Part shown: in pieces, positions 10,273 to 19,400 of the stretch
Layout: the number at the start of each line of letters is the position of its first letter
How positions within the stretch are numbered: position 1 is the stretch's first letter
DNA from: a virus
Length of the DNA: 64,000 bases
Reading direction: 5' to 3' (one strand)
IMG/VR virus record: IMGVR_UViG_3300009443_000004
Location: 1-64,000 of that record
Program-made: the position numbers and the translations under genes
The notes under the pieces: model-generated
Databases searched by the model: none
What the model was told of the DNA's origin: nothing
What the model saw: the letters and a program-made list of their open reading frames with translations, nothing else

Positions 10273-10839
10273 TTATATTTCAAATTCATTATACTTTTTT
10301 AGAGCATGTTTGGTTTTTTCTGCTTGCTCATCATAAAGATGTGCTACTCTATATTTATTTTTCATAACCACATACTTTGTCCAATTTAAAGGGTAATGTT
10401 TAGCAACTGATCTTTTAAAATTTCTACAAGCTTTAAATCTCCATAAATCTCTATTCTTAAATCTATATTTTGCAGACCAGTTTGTATAAAATATTTTACC
10501 TATATTACCATCCGTTTCCCAATTTTTATTCTGTAAGACCTTGCCATATTTTTTTGACAGAGCATAATCAGTATTAACAGATTGTGAATTAGGACATGTT
10601 CCAATAAACAAATACCCCAATGAATCTGGTAATTCTACTCCGTCTCTATTAGATATTGCTGCCTTCCATAAATTTTCATTATATGTTTTAATTATTAACT
10701 TTAATTTCTTATTATCTATCTCAGAGTATAAAGGTTTCTTATCTTTAAACTCTCTATATGTTTCTTCATTTAATATACCTAATCTTTTTTGCCTATATCT
10801 TGGAGCATTTAAATTAGGTTTTTTAAAATTATTTATCAT
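10273..10839 (-). CDS. Conserved basic phage protein of unknown role (188 aa)
   Basis: It is Lys/Arg/Tyr-rich and starts MINNFKKPNLNAPRYRQKR. It contains a conserved-looking core (LPDSLGYLFIGTCP, NWTKYVVMKNKYRVAHLYDE). I recall homologues at this place in Bacteroidota phage tail modules, with no known function. It is the first gene after the terminator at 10860-10895 and is preceded by a candidate late promoter motif at 10842-10860. Confidence 0.65.
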   Translation of the reverse strand: MINNFKKPNLNAPRYRQKRLGILNEETYREFKDKKPLYSEIDNKKLKLIIKTYNENLWKAAISNRDGVELPDSLGYLFIGTCPNSQSVNTDYALSKKYGKVLQNKNWETDGNIGKIFYTNWSAKYRFKNRDLWRFKACRNFKRSVAKHYPLNWTKYVVMKNKYRVAHLYDEQAEKTKHALKKYNEFEI

Positions 10840-10841
10840 AC

Positions 10842-10860
10842 GGTTACATTTATAATTTAC
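10842..10860 (-). promoter_or_regulatory. Candidate late promoter motif
   Basis: The minus strand reads GTAAATTATAAATGTAACC right after the T-tract of the preceding terminator and just before the ATG at 10839. It resembles GTATATTATTAATGTATAG at 15096-15114. The similarity is visual and the DNA is AT-rich. Confidence 0.35.
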
Positions 10861-10895
10861 AAAAAAAACCCCACTTAATGAAATTAAAAGTGGAG
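10860..10895 (-). terminator. Intrinsic terminator after the metallophosphoesterase gene
   Basis: On the minus strand a 9-bp stem ACTCCACTT/AAGTGGGGT (one G-U pair) with an 11-base loop is followed by eight T. It lies just after the stop of the 407-aa gene at 10899. Confidence 0.85.
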
Positions 10896-10898
10896 TCT

Positions 10899-12122
10899 TT
10901 ACAAAGCTTGGTAGGTTAATTCACATATATTTCCCATTGTAGGATGTTGAATCTCTAATTTACCTGATCTCCTATTACCTACATATTTATTACTATAGTG
11001 ATAATAATCAGTCTTACCTAAACTAGGAAGAGTCTTTTCTATGAACCCGGCTGTCTCATTAGAAGTCATATATTCCACCTTCCTATCTGTATGTATATGA
11101 CCTTTAAACAGTGTTCTATTAATAGTAGTACCCCATTCTCTTGGATACTCTGTAGCATATATTAGAGGATTGTTTTTACTTCTTTTATCTCCATGCTCAA
11201 ATGCATTAAAATTATTATGCCATACATGAACTTTTCTTTCTTCATACTTAGTATCCCAAGTTATTTCATCACTATCAATTGATTTAGATAGTGCATGAAC
11301 TAAATGAAAAGATGATAACCTATCATGATTACCTGGTACATATACTACTACTAAATCTTTACAAAATGCTTTTATATAATTGATAGCCCAATGCATAGCA
11401 TCAAATGCTTGCACATAAGCCTCTGTAGCTGTCATACAGTTGTCTAAACCTGTTCCGCTAGTAGTAGTGCCCTCAAAGGTATCCATGTTGATTAAATCAC
11501 CTCCTACAACAAAGTACATTCTTTCCATATAATGCACTGGTGCAGCCTTACCTATCAAATATTTAATGGTATCTTCAAAATCTTTATCTATTGTATCATT
11601 ACCTTCTTTACCAAAATGTATATCCTGTAATGATATAACACCACATACAGGATCCAAATTATTACGTGATTTTAAATTAAACTTTGGAAGCTTGTGTTTT
11701 TTAGGTTCCCAAACATCCAATAAATTTTTAAAAAGATTTTCTTCTTGATCTTTTAGTTTAGTAACCAATGCAGATACTCTCCAGTGATCACCCATTTGTT
11801 TATTCCAATACTGTGATAACTTCCACTTATCTGTATCAATTTTAAGTAGTTGTATAATTTCTTCTGCACTTTTAGGTTCATGATCAAATGTACCTGATAT
11901 CTTTCCTTCTCCTTTATCTAAATCTATTGATTCTACAAGCTGTGAGTTATCAGCAGCTTTATGAAAGAACTTACTTCTTTTTCTATCTTTTTTTCTTTCA
12001 TGTAATACTTCCTTTTTAATTCTTATATAATCATCTTCATCCATGTCACAACGTTCAGCAGATATACTACTATTCTTTTTCCATTTCAGTGAGTTGATTA
12101 CTTTCTGTTTTAGAATGTCCAT
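10899..12122 (-). CDS. Calcineurin-like metallophosphoesterase (407 aa)
   Basis: All motifs of the binuclear metallophosphatase fold are visible in order: DIH (about 167-169), GGDL (207-210), GNHD (264-267), HGD (310-312) and GHIH (341-344). The first 150 residues are a charged, helical extension lacking these motifs. Substrate is unknown: DNA nuclease of SbcD/Mre11 type, phosphatase or phosphodiesterase are all possible. It sits as its own unit between two terminators inside the virion block, so it may be carried in the particle or simply expressed late. Confidence 0.85.
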   Translation of the reverse strand: MDILKQKVINSLKWKKNSSISAERCDMDEDDYIRIKKEVLHERKKDRKRSKFFHKAADNSQLVESIDLDKGEGKISGTFDHEPKSAEEIIQLLKIDTDKWKLSQYWNKQMGDHWRVSALVTKLKDQEENLFKNLLDVWEPKKHKLPKFNLKSRNNLDPVCGVISLQDIHFGKEGNDTIDKDFEDTIKYLIGKAAPVHYMERMYFVVGGDLINMDTFEGTTTSGTGLDNCMTATEAYVQAFDAMHWAINYIKAFCKDLVVVYVPGNHDRLSSFHLVHALSKSIDSDEITWDTKYEERKVHVWHNNFNAFEHGDKRSKNNPLIYATEYPREWGTTINRTLFKGHIHTDRKVEYMTSNETAGFIEKTLPSLGKTDYYHYSNKYVGNRRSGKLEIQHPTMGNICELTYQAL

Positions 12123-12150
12123 ATGCTAATTTATTTTTGTATAAAGATAT

Positions 12151-12185
12151 AAAAAAAAAAGAGACTGGGGTAATACCCAGCCTCT
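12151..12185 (-). terminator. Intrinsic terminator after the 186-aa gene
   Basis: Minus strand: 10-bp stem AGAGGCTGGG/CCCAGTCTCT (one G-U pair), short loop, then ten T. Confidence 0.9.
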
Positions 12186-12234
12186 CCCAACGTTTGCAGT
12201 AGAAAACCAACAAACCACTACAGTTGTTTTTTTG

Positions 12235-12795
12235 TTATACAGCCAGTGTAGAAAATAATATTTCTATTGGTTTACATCCTGACCCTATGCTACTATCTAC
12301 TACTTTAACTTTATAAGCAGTACTAGCTACTAAATTTGTTATAGTGTAATTTGTAATTGTTGTTACAATAGGTGTGCTATTTGCTAATGTCCATCCTGTT
12401 GGAGCAACCTGAGTATCATAATAAATATTAATACCCGTGCTGTTAGCCCATATACCGTTCCATAATATGTTAGCTGTTGAACTTGTAACTTCACCAGCAA
12501 ATACATTATATGGATCATGTGCCACATCTTCTGAAGTACAAGTACCTAATCCGTTTGCAAATATTAATGCAAACTTTTGAATTATAGCATCAAGTCTATC
12601 ACCAGATTTAATCATTATTTGTGCACTTGGATCACCTATCTGAAAAGTAGTACCACAATAACTTACACATGCTGCACACTGAATGTCATCACATCTTTCA
12701 CTTCCTATACTACAATCAGTGTAAGAACATGGATTAGTTAATGCTGTGTCAGCACAGCTACATTTACTACTACATTTTGTACAATTACATGCCAT
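12235..12795 (-). CDS. Cysteine-rich virion protein with FN3-like domain (186 aa)
   Basis: The first 60 residues are very cysteine-rich (CNCTKCSSKCSC, CDDIQCAACVSYC), and the C-terminal half reads like a fibronectin type III domain (STANILWNGIW, then NLVASTAYKVKVVD). It shares this FN3 character with the 747-aa VWA protein just upstream, 15 bases away, with which it is co-transcribed. Likely an appendage or adhesin subunit; the cysteines could bind metal or form disulphides outside the cell. Confidence 0.6.
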   Translation of the reverse strand: MACNCTKCSSKCSCADTALTNPCSYTDCSIGSERCDDIQCAACVSYCGTTFQIGDPSAQIMIKSGDRLDAIIQKFALIFANGLGTCTSEDVAHDPYNVFAGEVTSSTANILWNGIWANSTGINIYYDTQVAPTGWTLANSTPIVTTITNYTITNLVASTAYKVKVVDSSIGSGCKPIEILFSTLAV

Positions 12796-12810
12796 TTCTT
12801 TTATTTTTTA

Positions 12811-15054
12811 TTATGAACAACCTGCTATTATCTCAGAAGAAATCACTGATGGATCAGAACTTAAATTCCAATTTCCTCCAGTCTGTATTGATAATTCTTT
12901 CCAAGGGAATATTTGTGTCCCATTTATGTTTCCGCTCATACCAGCTCCTGATCCGCAAACAAAGTATTTTACTCCATTAGTATTTGCATCAGCAATCATT
13001 TGTTGTATTCCTGACCATACAGGTGGTACAAAGCTATCATATTGACCTCCTGGTAAATTATCAGTTATTATAATCACATATTTAGCAACATTAGCTCTAA
13101 GTACTCCAGATAAATTTGAAGATCCAACTATCAATTGAGCTGCATAATCTGTTGGCTCAGGAACGTTCATACCTTGTCCAAGATTTACACATGTTCCATC
13201 TACACCACCATCAAGTTTATTTAATTGAGTAGTAAAGCTTGTTCCATTATTTGTAGCAAACTGTTGCCAAGAAGTAATATATTGATATGTTCCTGATGGA
13301 CTAGCAGATATTACTTTTTGTGCAGAAGGTAAACCTGAATAATCTGCACATCCACTATATACTGGTTGTGGTTGTAGATACTCATCTGCAGTAACTAACG
13401 CTAATCTATAATCATTTGCACCTGATGCGGTATCTATAGTATTTACTAAACTTGAAACACCAGCTTTAATAGCACTAATTTGACCGCCCATAGAGCTTGT
13501 GTAGTCTATTATAAATGCTACATCCATCCCATCTGTACATGGAGCACTTGCAGTAGTAGTAGTAAATAATGTGTCAATACAATTTGTATTAGTTTGACCA
13601 TCTATTTCTATATCTATTTCTACTTTGTATTCTGTGCTTGCAGCTAATCCAGTTACTGGCTGCGTTATTGAAACTCCAGGATTATTAACTGTATAAGTTT
13701 GTGTTGTAACGCCAGTTGAAACATTTACTACTCTTATTGTATAAGTAGCTGTTGTTCCTAATGCGTTTGAAATATTTATTGATGCTTCTGTTTGTGTCAC
13801 TGCCGTTATTAATACTGAAGTTGGACAAGGAATAATCCCTGTTATTGTTGAACCAATTCTATCCTCACATGTGTTAGTACCATCTGTTACTGAAAAATCA
13901 ATTAAAATAGATAAATCTCCAAATGTATTTAATGTTGGAATAGCAAAGTTAAATCCTCCTGGAGAACTTTGTAATGCAGGTACATCTACTGTAGCAGTAA
14001 CTGATACATTATCATCATCAGTAATAGTGATCACACTAGCACCCACTGAACTGTTAAAAGTTCCTGGAATACTTGAAGCATTAAAGTCAAAATTAATTGA
14101 TGCAATTATGCCTGCTGCATTTAACGTAGAAGTTGCTGTATATGCAAAAGTTACTGAATCACATCCTGAAGGACAACAGTTATCTTGTATTGCTGAAATA
14201 GCACTATACATATCATCTATTACTACCCAAGCATTTTGCATGGATTGTGCTAATGTAGATGGAGCATTATTCCAACCTGTAAAACTTCCATAAGAAGTAT
14301 TAGGTAAAGTTAATGATGCTGACGTTCCTTGTATTGTTGTTTGTGATATTGCTGAATTAATAGCAGCTGGTAATCCTACTGCTGTCTCTAAAGCACAAAA
14401 TCTAGCTTCAAGGGCTAGAAGTAATACAGAAACATCTGTCAAGTTTCCTACATTAATTATACAAGTTGGTATAACTTGTTTCTCTGCAACTACACCAGAA
14501 CATGGTAAAACACATGCTTCTAAAGTAGATATTCTAGTATCATAACTAGTAAGAGTTGTATTTATAAGTTGAATACTTTGTAGGTTAGTACATACCTGTT
14601 GAGCTATTAGAGTAGCAAACTCATCCAAACGTAGTTCAGTAACAGGATTTCCATTAGCATCATTGTATTGTAAACAAGCAGGTAACACCATCATTGGTAG
14701 ATTACTTTCTACTTGTGATTCTGAACTCAACCTAGATGTTGGTTGAGGCACTTGACCTGTACCAGTATTATCACATATTTGAGTAACCATTGCCTGTAAA
14801 ACAGGAACTAATGTAGTAGGTGTAGTACCTTGTATATTAAGACATGTCAAATCTAATCCTGATAAATTTGGATTAGCATCAACACCATTGGTAATCATAT
14901 CACATACCTTTGTAGCTAATTTTGCTGTTACGTCACTAATAGAATCACCATTGCATAAATCTATGCAGCTGATATCTGGCCCTTGCCATATAACGCAATT
15001 AGATGATATATTATTACATCCGTTTGTTGTGGCACTTGAATTTGTTGGAATCAT
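12811..15054 (-). CDS. Adhesin-like virion protein with FN3 and von Willebrand A domains (747 aa)
   Basis: A Thr/Ser/Asn-rich N-terminal half is followed by an FN3-like module (near residues 415-500, ending AASTEYKVEIDIE) and a C-terminal VWA domain. The VWA MIDAS-like motif DYTSSMGG lies near residue 515, with later IIITD matching the second acidic strand. It is the first gene after a terminator and a candidate late promoter. VWA and FN3 domains bind ligands, so a host-surface adhesin on the tail or head is the best guess. Confidence 0.7.
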   Translation of the reverse strand: MIPTNSSATTNGCNNISSNCVIWQGPDISCIDLCNGDSISDVTAKLATKVCDMITNGVDANPNLSGLDLTCLNIQGTTPTTLVPVLQAMVTQICDNTGTGQVPQPTSRLSSESQVESNLPMMVLPACLQYNDANGNPVTELRLDEFATLIAQQVCTNLQSIQLINTTLTSYDTRISTLEACVLPCSGVVAEKQVIPTCIINVGNLTDVSVLLLALEARFCALETAVGLPAAINSAISQTTIQGTSASLTLPNTSYGSFTGWNNAPSTLAQSMQNAWVVIDDMYSAISAIQDNCCPSGCDSVTFAYTATSTLNAAGIIASINFDFNASSIPGTFNSSVGASVITITDDDNVSVTATVDVPALQSSPGGFNFAIPTLNTFGDLSILIDFSVTDGTNTCEDRIGSTITGIIPCPTSVLITAVTQTEASINISNALGTTATYTIRVVNVSTGVTTQTYTVNNPGVSITQPVTGLAASTEYKVEIDIEIDGQTNTNCIDTLFTTTTASAPCTDGMDVAFIIDYTSSMGGQISAIKAGVSSLVNTIDTASGANDYRLALVTADEYLQPQPVYSGCADYSGLPSAQKVISASPSGTYQYITSWQQFATNNGTSFTTQLNKLDGGVDGTCVNLGQGMNVPEPTDYAAQLIVGSSNLSGVLRANVAKYVIIITDNLPGGQYDSFVPPVWSGIQQMIADANTNGVKYFVCGSGAGMSGNINGTQIFPWKELSIQTGGNWNLSSDPSVISSEIIAGCS

Positions 15055-15095
15055 AGATACTTATTTTTTACTCTAATGCAATGTCTGGTTATAAA

Positions 15096-15114
15096 CTATA
15101 CATTAATAATATAC
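15096..15114 (-). promoter_or_regulatory. Candidate late promoter motif
   Basis: Minus strand reads GTATATTATTAATGTATAG, directly after the T-tract of the terminator at 15115-15160 and about 40 bases before the ATG at 15054. Compare 31517-31536 (same TATATTAT-N2-ATGTATAG core) and 42292-42310. Confidence 0.4.
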
Positions 15115-15160
15115 AAAAAATTTTAAAACCAAACAAACAATGCTCGGTTTTAAAATTTTT
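15115..15160 (-). terminator. Long A/T-rich hairpin terminator
   Basis: Perfect 15-bp inverted repeat (AAAAATTTTAAAACC and its complement) with a 15-base loop. Each arm ends in a T-run on its own strand, so it could act in both directions. It separates the 86-aa gene from the VWA gene. Confidence 0.8.
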
Positions 15161-15185
15161 AAATAAGTAAATATGTAAGGAAGTA

Positions 15186-15446
15186 TTAGGCTACTACTTC
15201 TGCATTTTCTTCTACTTCAGATAATGTACCGTCTTCTAAACTAATATTAACAGATCCATATTTATCCTCCAATGCAGTTGTAGTATCTTTCCATTCTGCT
15301 TGAAGCTCAGTATGTCTTGCACACAATGTATTTTTTACTAATTCAGCATTACCTATATTCATCAACAACGTGTTGATTTTTTGTTGAAGATCTTTTACAT
15401 CTTCTAGCTCTTTCTTAGTGAGCTTTTTTGCTTTTGATTTTGCCAT
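15186..15446 (-). CDS. Small coiled-coil protein (86 aa)
   Basis: Basic start (MAKSKAKKLTKKELEDVKDL) leading into a heptad-like helical segment (LQQKINTLLMNIGNAEL) and an acidic tail (LSEVEENAEVVA). I recognise this type as a common small phage protein next to fibre genes, possibly a trimerisation or assembly factor. It lies 52 bases after the 173-aa gene. Function unknown. Confidence 0.65.
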   Translation of the reverse strand: MAKSKAKKLTKKELEDVKDLQQKINTLLMNIGNAELVKNTLCARHTELQAEWKDTTTALEDKYGSVNISLEDGTLSEVEENAEVVA

Positions 15447-15498
15447 TTGACTTTGGTTTTAAATATATTAATATAATTCAAAGATAATTAAATTTTAT

Positions 15499-16020
15499 TT
15501 ATTTCCAAGGAAGATCTTCAATTATTTTTACATCAGGAAATAATTCATCCTCAATCATTTGTGAAAGGTGCTTTAAATAACCCTCTCTTATATTCTTTTT
15601 CAAAAAAGCAATTACTTCTGATTTAGTTAATTGATTATAGTCTTTTAATAAAATTGGATCTTCAACATCTTTAGGTATGATAAATGATCCACTAACAATG
15701 TAATTTCCAGGCTTAATATCTTTCTTTAAACTTTTTGGAATAACTAATGTACCCTTGTAATCAAAGAACACTTCCAATAATATATTATTTTTATTAGCAA
15801 TAAACTTTGTTATCTCAATACTATATCTAATAAATGGCTTTTCAATTTTTTTAGCAAAAGGTTTTTCAATAACTTTAGTAACTTTAGGTTTTCTCTTAAT
15901 TGCTTTCTTTAACACAGGTTTCTTTACTTCAGGTTTCTTTGCCACAAGTTTTTTAACAGCTGGTTTTTTACTAACCACTTTTTTCTTAACCACTTTGTTT
16001 TTTACCTTTTTCTTTGCCAT
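15499..16020 (-). CDS. Protein with histone H1-like lysine-rich tail (173 aa)
   Basis: Residues 1-65 are almost pure KK/KKP/VKK repeats (MAKKKVKNKVVKKKVVSKKP), like a histone H1 or HU C-terminal tail. The rest is a compact alpha/beta region (ITKFIANKNNILLEVFFDYK, then SEVIAFLKKNIREG). The tail would bind DNA or another polyanion. It sits among fibre genes, 19 bases after the 141-aa gene. I do not recognise the C-terminal domain. Confidence 0.65.
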   Translation of the reverse strand: MAKKKVKNKVVKKKVVSKKPAVKKLVAKKPEVKKPVLKKAIKRKPKVTKVIEKPFAKKIEKPFIRYSIEITKFIANKNNILLEVFFDYKGTLVIPKSLKKDIKPGNYIVSGSFIIPKDVEDPILLKDYNQLTKSEVIAFLKKNIREGYLKHLSQMIEDELFPDVKIIEDLPWK

Positions 16021-16039
16021 TGTTTATTGATTTAATCTA

Positions 16040-16465
16040 TTATTTCCTACATAGAGCCGTAGCAGATACTTGACTTGAACTATCTATTTGTATCCAGTAC
16101 CCATTACCTATTTTACAATATCCCTCAGATAAACCTGTTGAACAACCTGAATTACTATATACATAATCTCCTGTAGTTGGAAAAGCACTACTACCATCAT
16201 GATAGTATGTTTGATTTACTGTTCCAGAACATGCAAGAGCTTCAGTACTTGCTACTGCAGTACTACTATACATCGTACATGTACCTGCAGATGCCCCATA
16301 AAAATCACTCATCTGAATAGCACCAGATGCAACACCTGCTAAATTTCTAAAACTAGTTTGACCTAAACTAGAATTAGCATTCTGTGCTAAACCAAGTTCT
16401 ACGTTAATAGATCTGTTAGTAGATGTACCACCTATAGACATTGTTCCACTACTTGCTAAGGCCAT
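16040..16465 (-). CDS. Small fibre-associated structural protein (141 aa)
   Basis: It opens MALASSGTMSIGGTSTNRSI and contains NLAGVASGAIQMSDFYGAS. This SIGG...SINVELG...LSDFYG signature is common in short structural proteins encoded beside phage tail fibres. The C-terminal half is cysteine-containing and Tyr/Gly/Ser-rich, typical of an exposed tip domain. It overlaps the end of the 1,451-aa fibre gene by 17 bases. Confidence 0.65.
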   Translation of the reverse strand: MALASSGTMSIGGTSTNRSINVELGLAQNANSSLGQTSFRNLAGVASGAIQMSDFYGASAGTCTMYSSTAVASTEALACSGTVNQTYYHDGSSAFPTTGDYVYSNSGCSTGLSEGYCKIGNGYWIQIDSSSQVSATALCRK

Positions 16466-19400
16466 CTAATTGTAATTTAAGTTCATCTATTTGTTTCTGT
16501 TGGTCTTTTACTGCTTCTATAAGATACCCTACTAGGTTACCGTATGCTACAGATTTCATGCCATCCTCTTTCTCATTAGTCATTACTAATTCAGGTGCAA
16601 CTTTTTCTATTTCTTGTGCAATAACACCAGAACCAGCCTTACCATCTTTAGTGTATGAGACACCTCTCATATCTAAAACTTTAGAACCATCTAAAGTTTC
16701 TATATTATCTTTTAATCTTTCATCAGAGAATGCAGTAATATTACCAGTAGCAGTAAAGGTTCCATTATCCGCATCAAAAGTAAATCTTGTTGCATTACCA
16801 CTATTCCCATCTCTTATCTTAAAGTCTTCACCATTGTTTATATCCATAAACATATCAGTGCCACTAAAGAACATTTCTACATCATCACCAGTTCCAAAAC
16901 GTAATATATCATTATCAGCTAAATCAATGACTCCTCTAACATTCAGTGTACTGAGAACAGTCCAGTTTGTAACTGAGGTATTATCCCTATTCATAAATGG
17001 CAAATCTGCCAATGCAAAAGCTCTTGTTTCACCACTACCAGAAGAATCTAAACCAATCATTACTAAATCATCAATTTCTGCTTCTCCACTACCACCAGGA
17101 CAATCTGCTATAATACCACTACTACCATAGTCTACATTTAAAGTAACTCCTCCACTACTTCCACCACCTGCTAATCCACTACCGGCAGTTACTCCTGTAA
17201 TGTCTCCTACATTAGTTGTATAACCAGCTCCGTTAGTTAATTGATTATTATTAGTAATAGTACAGTTCAATGTTACAGTACCGCTTGTACCACCCCCACT
17301 CATTCCTGTTCCTGCAGTTACTCCTGTAATATCTCCTAAATTATTAGTAAAAGGAAGATTACTCATAGTTGTTTCAAACACATTACCAACAGAATTTGCA
17401 ATAAGTAAAAAATCTCCTGTTCCAACTGCACCAGAAGCAGTTGGTGCTGCTTTTATTATACTATCACTTCCTAAATAATCAACACTAAGAGTAGGTGTAC
17501 CTGATGTACCTCCCCCTGATAAACCTGCTCCTGCACTAACACCGACTATATCTCCAGTAGCTCCTAAATTAACAGCTGTTACTCTACCATAATCATCAAG
17601 AGTGATTGTATCAATTTTAGTACTGTTAGATGTAGAGCCGTAACTTCCAGCTCCTGCTCCCCCAGTAGCCATGTTTAACGTAACACTTCCAGATGTCCCA
17701 CCACCAGATAAATTTGTACCAGCTACAACAGCTGTAATATCACCTTGTGGAATATTTGGAAAAGAAGCTAAGTTTCCGTCACCTCTTACATACTGTGCAG
17801 AATCTCCTGCCATTGTAATAGCAAGAGTACCTGATGAAGTTACTGCTGAACCTACTTCAAACGCATTTCCTCCATGAGATATACCTACGCTTGTAACTGT
17901 ACCTGTTGTTGAACTTGTACCTGCTCCTATAAAGGCTCTAATAGCAGAAGGACTACTACAGTATCTTGTATAATTGTCTGTACTGTTATTAACCCTAAAA
18001 GCAATTGCTCCAGATATAGTACTTTGATTTGTATAATTAGCTCTAAGCAATCTAACATTAAGATCTGCAGATGAATCTCTATAAGCAATAGTAGAAGCTG
18101 TTGCAGCAGTTGTTGCGTTAGATGTTACTGTAAATGTACTATTGCCACTTTGATTTGCAGTTGCACTCATTGAACCGCTTAATCCATTACCACTTGTAGC
18201 ACCATTAATTTGACCATTACCAACAGATGGTATAGAAGATGATGTTATAAATCCAGCATCATTGCTAAATATACTTAACCCTATTTCGTTAGCTGCTTTT
18301 CTACGTTCTGCACCAGAATCTAAAACTATAAATTCATCAGTTCCAACCATAGTTTGAGTCATGTCAACAAGCTCTGATAAATCTAAAGTAATTGTACCTG
18401 ATGTTGTAAATGAACCATCTAATCCAGTTCCAGTTCCTACAGATGTTACAGTTCCTTGTGGATTACTAAATGATGTAGTTAAAGTACCACCATCTTGTTG
18501 TGTAAGTGTTAGTGTTATTGTAGAAGAACCTGAATCACTAAATTCAGTAATCATGTTATCATATGCAGAATTAGATTCCGCAGAACCACCACCACTCCAA
18601 GTAACTGCACCACTAACAGTTAAAGCATTTGATGATGTATTAAATGTCAGACCACTATCACTTGTAATATTTGATGCACTGTTCCATACTGCAATTCTAC
18701 CAGATGAACCACTACCTGTTACATTACCAACTTGGGTATTGTCTATCTTTTGCCAAGCATCTGTTACTTGATCAGAGAATACTGCCCAATCTCCAACTTT
18801 CCAGTCTGTGATGCCATCTAAATTTGTATTACCAGCAACTGAAACTATGTAGTATTCTCCTACTGTTCCTGATCCACCTGTTAATGTTGGTGTGTTTGTA
18901 TTTGCGTTCCATACTCCATCATACTTTAAAACTCCTGTTACAGCTGTATCAATAGCTGTTTGAATTTGTGCCCCAGTTGCTAATTTAGTTGATGAAGAAC
19001 TTACCGTCCCTGTGTTTGGTGTTAATTGTACAGATGTAGTACCACTCGTAGTTAGTGTGTTTGTATTACCTGAACTAATTAAATTTACTTGTCCTGTTGC
19101 ACCTGTTGTTACTGCTGTTACTCTTCCATATGCATCTACTGTAATATTATCTATCTTATTGCTATTTGATGTAGAACCGTAAGTTCCAGAGCCTATACCA
19201 CCAGTTGCCATGTTGATAGTAATTGTTTCATCAATACCTTGATTAGTTGTAAAAGTACCACCAGTAGTTAAATTTGTACCTGCTTCTATAGTTATAGCTG
19301 CATTGTTTACTGTAGGTAAAGATGCAGAAGTTATATAATTAGCAGTGTTAGAAAATATACTGTTACCTATTTCACCTGCAGCTTTTCTACGTTCTGCCCC

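Noticed and set aside
12741-13045. Two overlapping plus-strand frames (79 and 99 codons)
   Set aside because: They lie antisense to the 186- and 747-aa genes and have no leader or neighbours.
13871-14293. 140-codon plus-strand frame
   Set aside because: Antisense to the VWA gene; low-complexity Ala/Val/Leu product typical of a mirrored Thr-rich gene.
16441-17130. 229-codon frame opposite the S74 fibre
   Set aside because: Antisense shadow of a strongly supported gene; Ser/Pro/Leu-rich composition mirrors the Gly/Ser/Thr repeats.
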